A stretch of 64,000 nt of DNA from Adiantum capillus-veneris (lineage: Eukaryota; Streptophyta; Polypodiopsida; Polypodiales; Pteridaceae), in NCBI GenBank assembly GCA_014529385.2, contig CM043959.1:61641753-61705752 (forward strand), given 5' to 3'. Of the stretch, positions 11,495 to 25,253 are shown piece by piece. The translations under genes were made by a program, and so were the position numbers. Numbering within the stretch: the stretch's first letter is position 1; each line of letters starts with the position of its first letter. The notes under the pieces were generated by a model. It was not told where the DNA came from. It saw nothing but the letters and a program-made list of their open reading frames with translations, and ran no database searches.

Positions 11495-14440
11495 TTTGAA
11501 TTTGGTAAGCTGGCCTATTAGGTAACTCACATTTGAGATTGGTGAGCCCTTGATCAAAGACACAGGATCTTCTTCTTCCATTGAGGGTATTCAAGATCCC
11601 CTCATGGAAGAAATGGGAGATTCTCTTGACTGCATATATGCTTCCAGTGATGAGCATGAGGATGATGGCACAGATAACAACACTGAAACTAGTTTTGGAG
11701 AAGGCATCAACAGTACAGAACTAGGTCTTCTTCTTCATACTCAAAATGATAGAGAGCAGGATTCCATTGCCGGTGACTATGATATCAAAGGAGTTATGTA
11801 CATAGAGTTAGGCCTATAAAAAAAAAGGTAATGCTCATGATTTCAGCAAACAATGTGATGCTGCAAACATTCACAAATTTTCAACAATTGATTATTGTTA
11901 GATGCGATGTTGTCAGATTGGAAATAGATCCAAAATCATGCAAGCGAGGGTAGACTTTTGGGGACAAATCTACACTAGTCGATGCACGTTTTTAGTTGAT
12001 TGTATGAGCATGGCTTATAGAAAATATTAAGAAGCGCAATGCTTTGAGTTTACTTTTGATGGAAAGAAGACATGTAATAAAGCATGGTATGTAATGCATA
12101 GAATAGTAAAGTCAACATTTTACAGGTTGTGTAAGAAATTGTTCGATGGATCATGCAATGGCAATCATGGAAACACTGGAATAATAAGGAAGAGCTTGAC
12201 ACATGTTGAGATGGCAAAAGCAATCATAAAGGGGTTCGTAGATAATAATGCATATCAAATGCCACATAAGTCAAGGACAACCATGCATGGCACTCGGGAA
12301 ACTCAACGTGTTCTACCAACAATGTACAAACAAGTGGACATTTTGCAGGAAGTGAATGACACACTTGTCACAATGGAATACAAAACGTTGTCACAGCCAA
12401 CAATCTCAAGTCTGTGGAACACAATCTTCAAGATAGTCACATTCTCAAAAGCAAGCACATTCTCTAAATGTGACATTTGCACATCAATAAATGTCAAGCT
12501 AGAGTCTACCAAAAATCAGGTGGAGTGTGATAGATACATGGCATAGAGGAGAGCACACATGTTGCAACAAATGAGCTGTAGAAATTTGTACTATGCTTGG
12601 AGGAGCTCTTCAAAAATGAATCCAACCAAGTTCTTGTGCATTGTACATGACAAGATGGACCAAATAAGACTACTATACCACAAATTAAACCAGTTCCAAA
12701 ATCTCTCAATGGACTTGACAGGCTTCTAGTATCCTTGATAGGAATGCTCACTCATGGACATGGACAAACAGCTTATGGTCACTTTGCATTGGGATTATGG
12801 TTGAGTGATCCCAAATTCACAATTGCATCTCTCTCCAAATGTCTAAGAAACTTAGAAAGAAGAGATAAACACATGTTTGGTGACTTGAGCTTAGAAAACT
12901 CAAGTGTAGAACCATGAACAAATCTTTCTGATTGTGTTTTGTCTACCACTTCTCTCTATCACCATATGAAAGAGCTTAAGGAGAAAAACCAGTACTGCGA
13001 GGAACAGAGTGCTCAGAATGAAGAGGTAGAGACTAATCTAATCACAAATGTGAATGTGGACACTGAGAATTTTGCATCTAGATAGGGAAATGATTTTCCA
13101 AGGATGCAATCAATCTTTGCTACTAATGCACATGTATAGGAGGATGGCAATGTATTTGGGTTCAAGAGGTTGCCAAGAACATTGTTGTTGCAACTTGACA
13201 ATTGTGGTTCAGAAAATAAGAATCAATATGTGTTTGCACACCTATCATTGTTGGTTGCACAAGGAGTATTTGACACAGTGCACCTTGGCTTTCTTATGGT
13301 TGGTCACATTCATGAAGACGTTGATGCATTCTTCATTTGCTTTTTTGAGAAGCTTAGAAAACAAGCCATTTTTACATTTCCACATTTGATAAAAATCTTC
13401 AATGAGTTTGTTAGCATGCATCCAACACCTTTTCTCCTACAAAAGGTGGCAGACATTAAAGGATTTGTAAAGAGGTTCTTACATGATGGAGTAGATAGCT
13501 TAGTGGGTCATTCAAATGCATTGCAATTTAGGTTCTATATGAGTGATGGAATACCTTAGATGCAGTACAAAGTACACCCTAAAATTGTGAATTGGTTACC
13601 CAAAAATGGTAAAGAGTTATGAACAAGGAGGAGTCAAGCTTTCTGAGGTGTTCCAAAAGTATTACCACCCTTTGAGTATGTTAAAGATAGTGATAAAGTT
13701 ATGGAAGGATTAAAGAAGTATGTTAGTTGGTGGAAAGAGCACTTGCAAGAGAAAGGAGACGAAAGTGAGTATGCTAGGTGGATCAACCCAGTTCTTATGT
13801 ACTTGGAGAATCTCATGCAATCTATGCAAAACCCTAGAGAAAGTGAAAACACTTTATTTGATGACTTATGGCCAAGCAGTATATGTGAACAAGATCATCC
13901 TCTTGAAGTTCCATTGGAAGATGGTCTAGATGAATTACTTGATGTAAATAAGGGTCACTATTGTGGTCCAATGTGCAACAAACCTGCTGAGGAGTTCAAC
14001 CCAACTCTTGATGTGGCAAAGGGAGACTTTGTACTTGTGTAACCTTGTGATGAAAATTACCCAATTTGTTTAGGAGTGGCAGCAACAGATATTGGTCAGA
14101 ACAATGACTCGGCAACCTATCTTTAAGTGAAGATACAATATTAGGCACCAATTTCAAAGAAGAAGAATGCAAGTGATGTGGAGGTTTATAAGGATTGTTG
14201 GAACAAGTAATGCAGAGACAACATCAATGATCCTCAATGCTAGGAAGACACTAGCTGCATCATTTGGGCATGGAAACCCAAGGGTGGATGAATTTCTGAA
14301 AAAATCAAGATTCCAAAGGCAATAATCCTCAAGGCCAAAGAGAATCATTTGAAGCTTGATGAACATGAGGCACCATCAAATGTCAACGCAAATGAGGAGG
14401 AATTATTGCTTAGCGTTGGCCTTTCACCTTTGTAATCTTC
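11495..14440 (+). pseudogene. DUF7869-like transposase pseudogene (3' part)
   Basis: In order: an acidic stretch (11550-11819); a FTFDGKKTCNKAWYVMHRI block running into STFYRL (about 12049-12130); CDICTSINVKLES followed by RRAHM and RNLYYAWR; a THGHG...LWLSDPKFTIASL block near 12750-12830; then LQLDNCGSENKNQYVFAHLS and GHIHEDVDAFF in 13170-13350. The DN...ENKN...GHxHEDxD pattern is that of DUF7869-type proteins, which have an RNase H-like look and are common in eukaryotic transposons. A basic and acidic tail runs to 14042. Several stops and frame changes (about 12544, 12730, 12900-13150, 13557, 13640) make it dead. The family name is from memory; the motifs are visible. Confidence 0.7.
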
Positions 14441-14501
14441 TAGCAATGGTTCAAATCAATCCACCCATAGCTAAGGTCATTATCAATATTGATATTGGTA
14501 T

Positions 14502-15415
14502 TGATGCACATAAACCTTCCTAGTATTAAAACACATGGTTTAGTTTAATTAATCCTATTGGAAGTGAAGATTACCTCCTCTAATCAAGAGGGAAGTGGAG
14601 TTGAAGTCCTTCTTGAAGAGATGTGAGTCTCAAGGAAGAAGGAAAAGGATTTAGGATGAAGAAGAAGGAGAGAGGAGCTTCTTCACAAAAACCTCAAGGG
14701 TTTGGCCTTCAAGAGAGTGAGAGAGCAAGAGCAAGGTTTAACGGAAACCTTTATTTACTTAAGCATAATCTTGAGCATGGCAAGTATGCAAGTAGCTTAA
14801 CAATATGTGTAAAATTACAATAGGAAATGGTGGGTAGAATACTCAATTCCTATTGGACCCCAATTCTCTTCTAAATTCTTATTTGACCCCAATTTCTTCT
14901 CAATTCCTATTGGACCCCAACTCTCTTCTTAATTATTATTGGACTCCAATTTCTTCTCAATTCCTATTGGACCCCAATTCTCTTCTCAATTATTATTGGA
15001 CCCGAATTTCTTGTCAATTCCTATTGGATCCAAATTCTCTTCTCAATTCTTATTGGACTCCAATTTATTCTCAATTCCTATTGGACCCCAATTCTCTTCT
15101 TAATTCTTATTGGACCCCAATTTCTTCTCAATTCCCATCTCTTGACTTTATCTTTCAATCAAGTTAGTTCCTTTTTCTACTAGCTCTCGATCTAGATCAG
15201 TTCCCACGCGGCTTTTGATGAAGAAGTATAAAAATAATCTTAATCTTTTTGGAAAAATATAGGGATAACGTAATTTCTTATCTAGAATATCCTTGTCTTT
15301 TCATTTTGGAGTAAAGTCTCGTTGTCCATATGACTTCCTTGTCTTGGTTTTTCTAAATTATGTTCTAGGCTGAAAAAGTTATGAATGTCTCTAAGGTTTA
15401 GGGAGGGACCTTACA
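14502..15415 (-). repeat. 3' LTR (partial or short) of chromovirus
   Basis: This is colinear with 25254-26240 at high similarity and in the same orientation. On the minus strand it starts TGTAAGGTCCCTCCC after a purine tract at 15416 and onwards. Similarity ends at TGATGCACATAA on the left in both copies. It is either a whole 0.9-kb LTR or the first part of a 4-kb LTR truncated here, since the plausible 5' LTR runs to the primer site at 22214. Confidence 0.75.
14840..15140. repeat. TTGGACCCCAATT minisatellite, copy 1
   Basis: About ten units of roughly 29 bp alternate 'TATTGGACCCCAATTCTCTT' and 'TATTGGACCCCAATTTCTTC', each followed by TCAATTC. The repeat lies inside the LTR and reads as a spurious ORF rich in LDPNSLLNSYW. 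The same array is at 25605-25960. Confidence 0.9.
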
Positions 15416-16250
15416 AACTCCCCAACAAAAAGAAAGAGCTATCCTCAGCTTGGGACATGCTTTAGAGAGCAGACAGACTCAATCTTTGGTCAACTTATGA
15501 TTGAAGATGGTCAGTAACTTTAGGGTATTTAGATTAAAGGAGAATGAAGCTGGTATGGACCTTGAATAATACACTTCTCTTCCATTTTTAGCTCTGACTC
15601 AAAAGTCTTAATCATAAAGAAGTTTTAATGACTCGAGATTATTTTGATTATTGAATGTGATCTTAGTCAACTAGGTATTTTTCCTTTGGTGTGACCGGAT
15701 TGTGTTTCTCTTGTGAGGTCTGAAGATCATTTCTTCACTTTGCTCTCTATCTAAGCTCAATACACTTTGTAAAAATCTTACCATTCTTATCTAGAATTTA
15801 ACTTTTTCCGTTTTGAGCGTTGACTCATTTCTCTATTGATATCATCCAACTGATACCATGTTCTTGACAGTTAAGGATCTCATACTGATCTTTTAATTAA
15901 TCTTGCAATATCTCCTCCCTTGTGTACCCAATGTATTTCCTCCATCCTTATTTCTCTTATGTCCATAGCTTACTACCTCATCTTTCACTTGGTAAATAAA
16001 TATTTCATGTATCATAACAATTAGACTTGTAAAACACCATAAACGATTTGAATCTCAAAAGAATTGACTGACTAGAGATGCTTGAATTCCATAAATATGA
16101 CGATTGATTATATCCGCATAGAGATTACATCAAAAGTGCCATCGATATCTCAAAGAATAATTATAAGTTGTTTCAAAGAACCAACCAAAAATATGATCAA
16201 GGGTTTGGACAAAAGGGAGTATTGAGTTGATTCCAAAAGATGAATTACAT
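15416..16250 (-). other. Untranslated 3' region of chromovirus with purine tract
   Basis: Directly upstream of the LTR the minus strand reads TTTTTGTTGGGGAGTT, a plausible polypurine tract. The rest of the stretch up to the chromodomain stop has no ORF or repeat that I recognise. Confidence 0.5.
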
Positions 16251-16254
16251 GGGC

Positions 16255-16410
16255 TCATCCTCCAAAACTTGGAAATTGGGTAATTAGCTGGTCCCAATCT
16301 TCACAGGAAGCATCTTCAACCAGATAGCCCTTCCACTTGATTAGTAATTCTCAAACTATCCTGGGCTGCAGTTGCTTCTCTATAGTTTCTAGAACTTGTT
16401 CTAGTTCCAT
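16255..16410 (-). pseudogene. Integrase C-terminal chromodomain remnant
   Basis: On the minus strand the segment encodes ELLIKWKGYLVEDASCEDWD followed by LITQFPSF and a TGA stop (rc at 16255-16257). WKGY, the acidic EDxxxED and QFPxF are the landmarks of the chromodomain at the integrase C-terminus of plant chromoviruses (Tekay/Del type). An in-frame stop lies just before ELLIKW, so it is not functional. Confidence 0.75.
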
Positions 16411-16991
16411 TTGAAATTCTTCCTGATTGACGAGAATGGTGTCATCATCATTTAAACATGTAGAGGGTCAGCAAAATATTTCTTAAGGAGGCTGACATGA
16501 AAAACATTATGAATGTACATGTGAGGCGGTAAGGCTAACTCGTAGGCTTATTCTTCTATCTTTCTAAGGATTCCAAAAGGTCCACAATATATGAATGCAA
16601 GATTACAAAATTTCCCTAGCTTCAAGGAGCTGCGTTTGGGTTTGACTCTAAGGAAAACTTGTTTGCCTTCGCTAAAGCTTCTAGCAGAGCGGTGAAGATT
16701 AGCCTAGCTCTTCTGCCTATCACTAGCTCTCTTCAGGTTGTCTCTAATGACTAGAAGTTGATGATCCATCTCTTTGAGGGTAGACTTAACGACAGGAACA
16801 TGAAGAGCTGGGTCAGCTAATCAAAGAGGGCCTAAACATTCCTCACAATACAATGCTTTAAAGGGTGACATTCCGAGACTGCGATGGTGAGAAGAGTTAT
16901 AAGCAAACTCAACTAGGGAAAGAAACTTGATCCATTGTTGGGGCTGCTCATTGCAGTATGCTCGAAGCATATCTTCAATGACTTGATTCAC
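16411..16991 (-). pseudogene. Linker between integrase core and chromodomain, decayed
   Basis: This is the expected position of the integrase C-terminal (GPY/F-like) region on the minus strand. Scattered coding traces are present, for example around 16860-16990 where peptides like SPHHRSL and a WxW-type patch would be expected, but the frame is broken. It is assigned by position only. Confidence 0.4.
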
Positions 16992-17343
16992 TCACTCAAT
17001 TTGACCATCAGTCTCCGGATGATATGCTAAGTTGAGATTCAGTTTAGTACCCAGAGATCGAAACATGGATTGCCAAAACTTAGAAGTAAATTTGGCATCC
17101 CGATCACTGATGATTCTTTTAGGGATTCCGTGTAATCTTACTACCTCTTTGACAAATACTTGGGATATGTCGATGGCGGTGGCTGTCTGCTTGACTAGAA
17201 TTAGATGAGCCACCTTAGTGAGCTTATCTACTATGACAAAAATAGAATCATAGTTTCCAGTTTTCTTTGGAAGACCAGTGACAAAGTCCATACTCAGAAA
17301 TTCCCACTTCATCTGAGGAATATCTAGGGGTTGAAGCTTTCTA
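16992..17343 (-). pseudogene. Ty3/gypsy integrase core remnant
   Basis: The minus ORF encodes MKWEFLSMDFVTGLPKKTG, DSIFVIVDKLTKVAHL, GIPKRIISDRDAKFTSKFW and LAYHPETDGQIE. These are the standard D(64)...D(35)E integrase landmarks: the first D in SMDF, the second in ISDRD, the E in DGQIE. The preceding zinc-binding HHCC module is missing. The sequence jumps from a pre-HHCC peptide (YTLVDGLLYY) straight to LQPLDIPQMKWE, so an internal deletion removed it. Confidence 0.85.
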
Positions 17344-17528
17344 GGTAGTAAAGAAGACCATCTACTAAGGTAGTAAAGAAGACCATCTACTAAGGTATAG
17401 TCAGTTAAGTATTCCCTCGGTTTCTGAGCTTGAATCTCTTGCAGAAGAGGTAGTAAAGAAGACCATCTACTAAGGTATAGTCAGTTAAGTATTCCCTTGG
17501 TTTCTGAGCTTGAATCTCTTGCAGAAGA
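17344..17528. repeat. Nested 25-bp and 80-bp tandem duplications in pol
   Basis: A 25-bp unit starting GGTAGTAAAGAAGACC repeats at 17344 and 17369. The block 17369-17448 is then repeated at 17449-17528 with one change (CCTCGG to CCTTGG). The duplicated block encodes part of the linker upstream of integrase, and the repeats disrupt the frame. Confidence 0.9.
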
Positions 17529-17690
17529 GGTCTAAAATAGGGGTTTACCTGAATTTCTTGTTGAACTTCCTCGGGTAAAGAAGAGATAAGGAGTGAATTA
17601 GTCAGGGTTGATGAGGATAGGACTGCTAGTCAAGAGGTCTTTGAGTCTATTGAAGGAAACATCTCTACCCAACAAAAAAAGAAAGAGTTG
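17529..17690 (-). pseudogene. RT/RNase H-to-integrase linker fragments, rearranged
   Basis: The minus strand carries SFNRLKDLLTSSPI (the usual peptide just before RNase H). It is joined directly to SLLISSLPEEVQQEIQVNPYF, which normally lies after RNase H. RNase H is missing between them, yet an RNase H piece occurs further upstream at 19080-19235. This block therefore looks like a fusion of two element copies or a rearranged copy. Confidence 0.6.
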
Positions 17691-19079
17691 TCCTCAACTT
17701 GAATAAAATACATAATTGATGAAGCTTCTTGGATACGTCTTGTGACTTAACTTCTTGTTAACACTTTCAACTTGACTTCTCTCTTACACTTCTTCATCCC
17801 CAAAAATCTGCTACTAAAATATTGGAGTCATGGGAAATCTTTCTTAATAAGCTATCTTCTTGAATAAGTCATCGCATTTGTGGCTTCTTGGATGCGCTAC
17901 TTCCTCTTTATAAGATACTGGTAATCCTTATTTATCAGCACTTGTTATCCTCTTATTTTTGCGATCTTCACTCTCTTGTAACTTAGTCATTTTCTTATTG
18001 AATGGCGTCTTGGCAAGAAGACTAAGTTATTCCTGTATGCATCTCTCACTTGTAGAGTGCATACGAGACAGTTAAAGGACAGTTCTTAGAGCGATACAAA
18101 GATCTTCTCTTTCCTCAATCAAACTCTTGTGTCGGCCAGATGATATGGTAGACATGGTGACGTCTCACAGGGGTGACTCTCTAGGGTAGAGACCATTTAC
18201 CATTTCCGCAACAATACCTAACTTGCTATGGTTACAGAGTTTCTGGGACTTGGCCCTCGATACTATTGCATCAAAAGGACACGAGATCCTGAGTTCTCCG
18301 CAAGGTTGTTCTTGCTTGTGCAGTTCATCCCCCATTCCAAGATTTGCCTTGATACCATCTGGAGTCTTCCACTTAAACGTCCTTTTCTTTTCTCAGCTCG
18401 TACCCGAGAAATTGCTTAAGCTGTTTCTCGTAGAAGCATTCTAGAGGGTGAGCTTCCCAATATGTGCGGTGCTTGGGATACTTGGTTATATGACCATATA
18501 TTAGAGAATCTTGATGATCTGTAAATGTTCTTGCCTCTCTTGTAATTACTTCCTGCCTCCCTTGTAATCTTTTTTGGATTTAATTGAATAAATAACCCTT
18601 TTTTGAAAAATTTGAGTATTGTTTGTACTTCCTTGTCTTAAAATGTTAGTCTCTCCTCTTTAATTGAATTCTTAAGGACATGTCAACAAAGGGTCTTCTG
18701 TCTATGATAGTCTTGAGTAAAGATTCCAACTTTGAGTTCTTGGATAACTCATAAGATTGTTTTCTTATTCTTCTTTGGAGTTTAAATGTGTGCAATATTT
18801 ATGAGTTTACCTATTGCACTTTCCCATCTTGATTCCGTGTGAGTTTTTAAGCACGTCTCATTTTCTGTCTTTTCTATTTATCAAATGCACAGCAATAATT
18901 TCTCATTGCACTACAAGAACTTGAAAGTAGAAGGTTGGATTGATCTTCTTTTTCCAAAAATTACCGCATCACGAGCTTACATATCGTGGGAAACTATATT
19001 CATCTTATAATCAAAAAATCAAGAGCTTACATATCGCAAAGGGATAGTAACGCTAAAAGAGAAGTGGTTACAACATGCG
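17691..19079. other. Unassigned AT-rich segment inside the chromovirus
   Basis: Between the pol fragments are about 1.4 kb without recognisable protein or repeats apart from a short duplication of GAGCTTACATATCG near 18972 and 19022. ORFs at 18223-18444 are not convincing. It may be inserted DNA or fully decayed RNase H region. Confidence 0.4.
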
Positions 19080-19406
19080 TTGGATATTTTTTCTTGGGGG
19101 ATCCTAAGCCCTCAAGATTCATAGGCTACGGGGTAAACTTCTAGCTGTAGAATACCTCCTATTTATAGGCCGGGACATGACATCCTACTGAAAATTCAAA
19201 AACCTTATCAAAAATTTGTAAGCTTCAAAACAGGTTCAATGTCTTTATACGACATTTTCATAGATATTGTTTACGATATTCTTGGCTTCTGAATAAACCA
19301 AATGTCTTCCGCAAGACCAAAACAAATACCTCTAACTTCTTCGTGAAGAGATCTGTCACCACGCGATTAAAGGTAGCAAGGGTGTTAGTTAGAACAAAAG
19401 GCCTAA
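19080..19406 (-). pseudogene. RT (3' part) and RNase H remnant
   Basis: Minus strand, right to left: RPFVLTNTLATFNRVVTDLF, which is the RT block after the 'MPFGLTNAPATF' position. Then LEVFVL runs straight into a KTFGLFRSQEY block. The YxDD catalytic motif that belongs between them is deleted. Further left, FEFSVGC, GGILQLEVYPVAYES and GLRIPQEKIS are RNase H landmarks, with a frame change and a stop. The RT is interrupted at 19407-20909 by a solo LTR. Confidence 0.75.
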
Positions 19407-19410
19407 CTGT

Positions 19411-20905
<1,495 letters not shown>

Positions 20906-20909
20906 CTGT

Positions 20910-21090
20910 AAAATTGTAATACCCAAACTTGGTGTTGAAGGCGATCTTGGGAATGTCTCCCTCATTGATCCTAACCTGGTAGTAACATGACCTGAGATAT
21001 ATCTTGGAATAAATTGAGGCTAGGTGAGGAGTAGCATCAACAGTGGTGGTTTTAGGTATAAAGGCTACAGGAACTTCAAGTGACACTTGT
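20910..21090 (-). pseudogene. RT (5' part) remnant
   Basis: The minus strand encodes [20 protein letters not shown], then [18 protein letters not shown], matching the 'FSKIDLRSGYHQIRI...AFRTRYGHYEF' RT block. It is cut at 20905 by the solo LTR. Upstream of it the protease and the first RT blocks are missing; a short unrelated-looking peptide ([16 protein letters not shown]) leads into the gag relic. Confidence 0.8.
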
Positions 21091-22110
21091 CTGTAGGGTT
21101 TACTGGTCTTTCAGGGCTAGTTATTGATACAACAGTAGGGGAAACTCGTTCTCTCATCTTTCAACGGGATGCATGGTTACTATCTGCAATATCATATGCT
21201 TTATTTAGCAAGAGAGACTATCACAATTCTGAGATAGAATTCTAGCTTGGATAAATAAACATCTTTTCATGAGGCAAATTAGATGCTATAAGTAGAAGTT
21301 TACTTTCAAAATCTAAAAATAAGATTGGACCATACCATATCTCTTTGGTCCCAATCCCAGCTTTCTCTCATCATTGCAATCCGTAAATAATTCAATAGTT
21401 GTACACGTCCCCACAAGGTTAACCCTGTAACTCCATTCGATCCACATGTTCTCCATTTCTTAGTAGAAATGGCATTTTCCTACGAGAGAAAAGCTCGATA
21501 AGGTGGCTCCACATGACTAACATGTTCTCTGGTTTGGCTATCCCCATTTTTTCAGGACTATCCTGTAAACTTCTTCTTCTTGAATATTCCAAGCCATCAG
21601 TAATTTGAAAACAAGTCTTGCTATATATACTTATAGCTTCATCTGTGGCTAATCACAATAACTTCTTGGATTTCTTCATGATTACTCAAAATTATATTCT
21701 AGCCAATGTCCCAAAAATTAATTCTTCATATGGTAGCTACCTTACCCAATCTTGCTCCTTATTACTAAGGTTAAGGGAGAATGACAAATAAAGCTCAATA
21801 AAAGTTTCATCCATGCCACTTTCATGTGTCTTCGCACAAGTGCATGCATCCTCATTCATTTATGTCACTTCCATGCGTCTTCGCACAAGTGCATTACCTA
21901 TTCTTTCACAAATTTCTATATCGTTCATTTCCAACTTTACTCACACTTCCCACTTGCTTAGTTCCCAGGGACGAGTATAGGTTTTTGGAAATAAGAGCTC
22001 CCTAAAATGTTCCAGCATAGCGAGCCTTCGCTCTAGCGTAGTAGATCCCATCCTCTCATAGATAATCCGCTGAATTTCTTCTGGCAGATCCCAAGCCATC
22101 TTGAAAATTT
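21091..22110 (-). pseudogene. Decayed gag of chromovirus
   Basis: A start at about 22100 on the minus strand gives MAWDLPEEIQRIIYERMGST, TLERRLAMLEHFRELLFP. It lies roughly 90 bases from the primer site, where gag should begin. Downstream frames are riddled with stops and no zinc knuckle is visible. The assignment is from position and from the charged helical character of the start. Confidence 0.55.
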
Positions 22111-22199
22111 TTGAATAATTTATTGGACCATCAAGAATTAATTTTGTAATATATTATTGAAATTTTGGTTTAGAATAGACTGAGTTGTTTTTCACTCAT

Positions 22200-22211
22200 G
22201 CTCTGATACCA
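22200..22211 (-). other. Primer binding site, initiator tRNA-Met
   Basis: The minus strand reads TGGTATCAGAGC exactly, two bases after an LTR-like end (GGCCCTCACA). It marks the 5' end of the internal region of the chromovirus whose pol fragments lie to the left. Confidence 0.88.
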
Positions 22212-22216
22212 CTTGT

Positions 22217-24180
22217 GAGGGCCATACCCAGATTCGACCCTACTCATCTCCCTCAATCTTCCAGACTGCACAAGGGAATGATGTAGATCTATCTGCAGGT
22301 ATCCCTCCCACTTGGGACCGAGACCTAGATAGGACTCCACCCTAGCTCAAATGCCAACCCAAGGGGGTAAATCCCATCAATTTGACAACTCTATCCGATT
22401 ATCATAATTTAATCCGTCCTTGGAATCTTTCCATCACCCACACCCGAAATCGTGGTCCTTAGTCATGATTCTCTTGATCTTTAACTTGAAGATCTGCTCT
22501 TGATTTATTGTTCTCCCTTGGTTCATGGTGATAACCCCTTTTTTCTGACAAGCAGGCACGACAGTTATCGCTTTCCTCTAAGAAGAGGGATCTTGTAATC
22601 CTACCTAGTCTCACTCGTTCCCGCTTACCCGTTTTTATCCCGCGCAGTCCTAGCGTTTAATATAAAAAAATTATTCAACATCTGGCCATCTGACCCTCCG
22701 GATCCGCCCAGCCACCGAACCTTTTCATGAAAATTCCTTCCCGAGGTAGTACTTAACTACTACAAAATCGGGAAGACAGTCTATCAGACATCGTGAGGCA
22801 ACAAGAAGCATACAATCTATTGCATACCCTTGTTTAGGGATATTCATCTGATTGTTTTCACCAGATCTTTATTTAGAAACTTTTAATTCATTTCTTTACC
22901 TTTATGTGCTACAATTAGCTTGTAGCTAGTTTCCTAACTAATCATGCAACACATTTAGTTTCAACCAATTCATCTTGTATCACTCAGGACCAAGATAATC
23001 GGTTACAAGCCATCAAAATGGCAGCACTTTCACAATATATCCCAAAATTCAGTGTTTGGGAAAGGCTCATCAAGTAATTTAATCATTCCTTCCTAAGCAT
23101 TTTATTTCGAGAGGTATAGTACCATCTGGTGAAACAGATGCACACAATAGCCCCTATATTCCTAGCCTTTCTAGTTCCTTTTTAAGCAACCAAATCGAAC
23201 AAATTTCCTTAATTAAATTCACATCATCCTCCGTGAGTATGACCTTCTCATCCAACTATTGGCATTAGGCCATACTCAGATTATGGTTGTTTTCCAATAA
23301 GAAATCGCGGGTACTTCATCCGGCCAGGCAAAAGTAAAATAAACCCATTCATCCCTTATCCCTCGGGCATGAATGACCTAGGTATAATAAACTTGCCGGT
23401 TATGTTTCCCTAGCCAAAAAGGGACCAATCTCCGTCAATTTACCCAAGAGAAACCTTTCAATGGGCCGGCCTTTCAATTAAATTGACCCGAAGAAGATCC
23501 ATTTTGGTTTCCTGTCATTTCCAGACAATCTTCAAAACTACTAGTTAAATCTATGTTTTGGAATGGGCTATCCCTATTACCTCTCGAGATTCCTTTTTAA
23601 CTCCTACTTGGAAATTTTGAGGTTCATTCATTTATCAACCTTCATTTTTACTATCATTAATTATCTACCAGTCAAATTTATTTAGAAAATACAAGCGAGT
23701 TTTTGCCATAGGTATTTGATGGTTAATGTCTCTTCAAAAATGCCAAATTTTTAAGTTCAATCCTCGTTTTGTATGATTCCCAGGTTTTCGTAATCCTTTG
23801 CCATCCATGGGGCATCTCGATGAAAGCTTGTAGAATTTTTGGTTTAATCAACACAGAGATCAATTCCGCGAAGTTATCCCCTATCTCCCCTATGCCGTAT
23901 TTGCAAACAAACTTGAAATTGACAACTTTAGAAATACTCTTCACTACCAAAAATTGAACTACTTCTATCGATCATAGACAACTACTCTTTTCTTATGGTG
24001 CCTAGCTTTCCATTTAGGAAGCTAGAATGTCGTCCTATAATTTATGAGTCTTCAAAGATTGCTTTGGAGATAAAATGGGAATCTAGAGTTTTCCATTAAA
24101 GTTTGGAAGAGAGAATTATAACCATACATTCTTCCTACCGTAAAGAGACATGCAAATCCTAAGCTTGATTACCATAATGA
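22217..24180. other. Gene-less part of the putative long LTR
   Basis: No domain or tandem repeat is seen. The opposing ORFs at 23723-23957 overlap on both strands and are not convincing. The sequence has a mixed composition with several CCGG-rich patches near 22680-22740 and 23310-23480. Confidence 0.5.
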
Positions 24181-24249
24181 GACTAAACCTTTCTCTCTTT
24201 AATGAGACAAGGTTTCCATGGAAGTTTAATCTTAATCACACAAGGTCAC

Positions 24250-25253
24250 TATGGAAGCTTAACCCTAATCACACACAAAGTCACCATGGAAGCTAAACCC
24301 TAAATTGCAAGCTTTTCTTTCAATGCTTTTTCTAAGTGAAAACGTACCATCAAAGCTTAGCTTAAGGATGCTAATCTACCTTTGAATCTTAACTTAATGA
24401 TCCATAGATACTCTTAGCACTTAACCCAAATTGTGAGATTATCATGAAAGCTTAAACCTAAAATACAAGGTAGTCACTAAAGCTTACACCTAAGTGAAAA
24501 GCTACCATTAAAGCTTAGTTTAAGGATGCAAATATACCTTTGAAGCTTATCTTAATGATGCATAGATACTCTTAGCACTTAACCGTAATTGCGAAGTTAC
24601 CATTAAAGCTTAAACCTAAAATACAAGGTAGTCACTAAAACTTACACCTAAGTGAAAATTTACCATTAAAGATTAGCTTAAGAGTGCAAATCTACCTTTG
24701 AAGCTTAACTTAATGATGCATAGATACTCTTAGCACTTAACCCTAATTGCGCGGTTACCATTAAAGCTTAAACCTAAAATACAAGGTAGTCACTAAAGCT
24801 TACACCTAAGTGTAAAGTTACCATTAAAGCTTAGCTGAAGAGTGCAAATCTACCTTTGAAGCTTAACGTAATGATGCATAAACACTCTTAGCACTTAATC
24901 CTAATTATGAGGTTATCATTAAAACCTAAACCTAAAATACAAGGTAGTCACTAAAGCTTATACCTAAGTGCAAAGTTACCATTAAATCTTAACTTAAGAG
25001 TGCAAATCTACTTTTGAAGTTTAACCTAATGATGCATAGATACTCTTAGCACTTAACTCTAATTTCGAGGTTACCATTAAAGCTCAAACCTATAATACAA
25101 GGTAGTCACTAAAGCTTACACCTAAGTGCAAAGTTACCATTAAAGCTTAGCTTAAGGATGAAAATCTACCTTTGAAGCTTAACTTAATGATGCATAACTA
25201 CCATTAATAGTTAACCCTAGTTCCAAGGTTACCATTAAATCTTAAACCTAAAA
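24250..25253. repeat. 158-bp satellite array
   Basis: CTCTTAGCAC recurs at 24411, 24569, 24727, 24885 and 25043, exactly 158 bp apart each time. Units contain ACCATTAAAGCTTAAACCTA, ATACAAGGTAGTCACTAAAG and ACTTAATGATGCATAGA. About six units are recognisable; the left edge (24180-24400) is more diverged. The array runs directly into the LTR sequence at 25254. Confidence 0.92.

Noticed and set aside
14853-15167. ORF rich in LDPNSLLNSYW, and its counterparts at 25551-25924
   Set aside because: Minisatellite inside an LTR, open in several frames.
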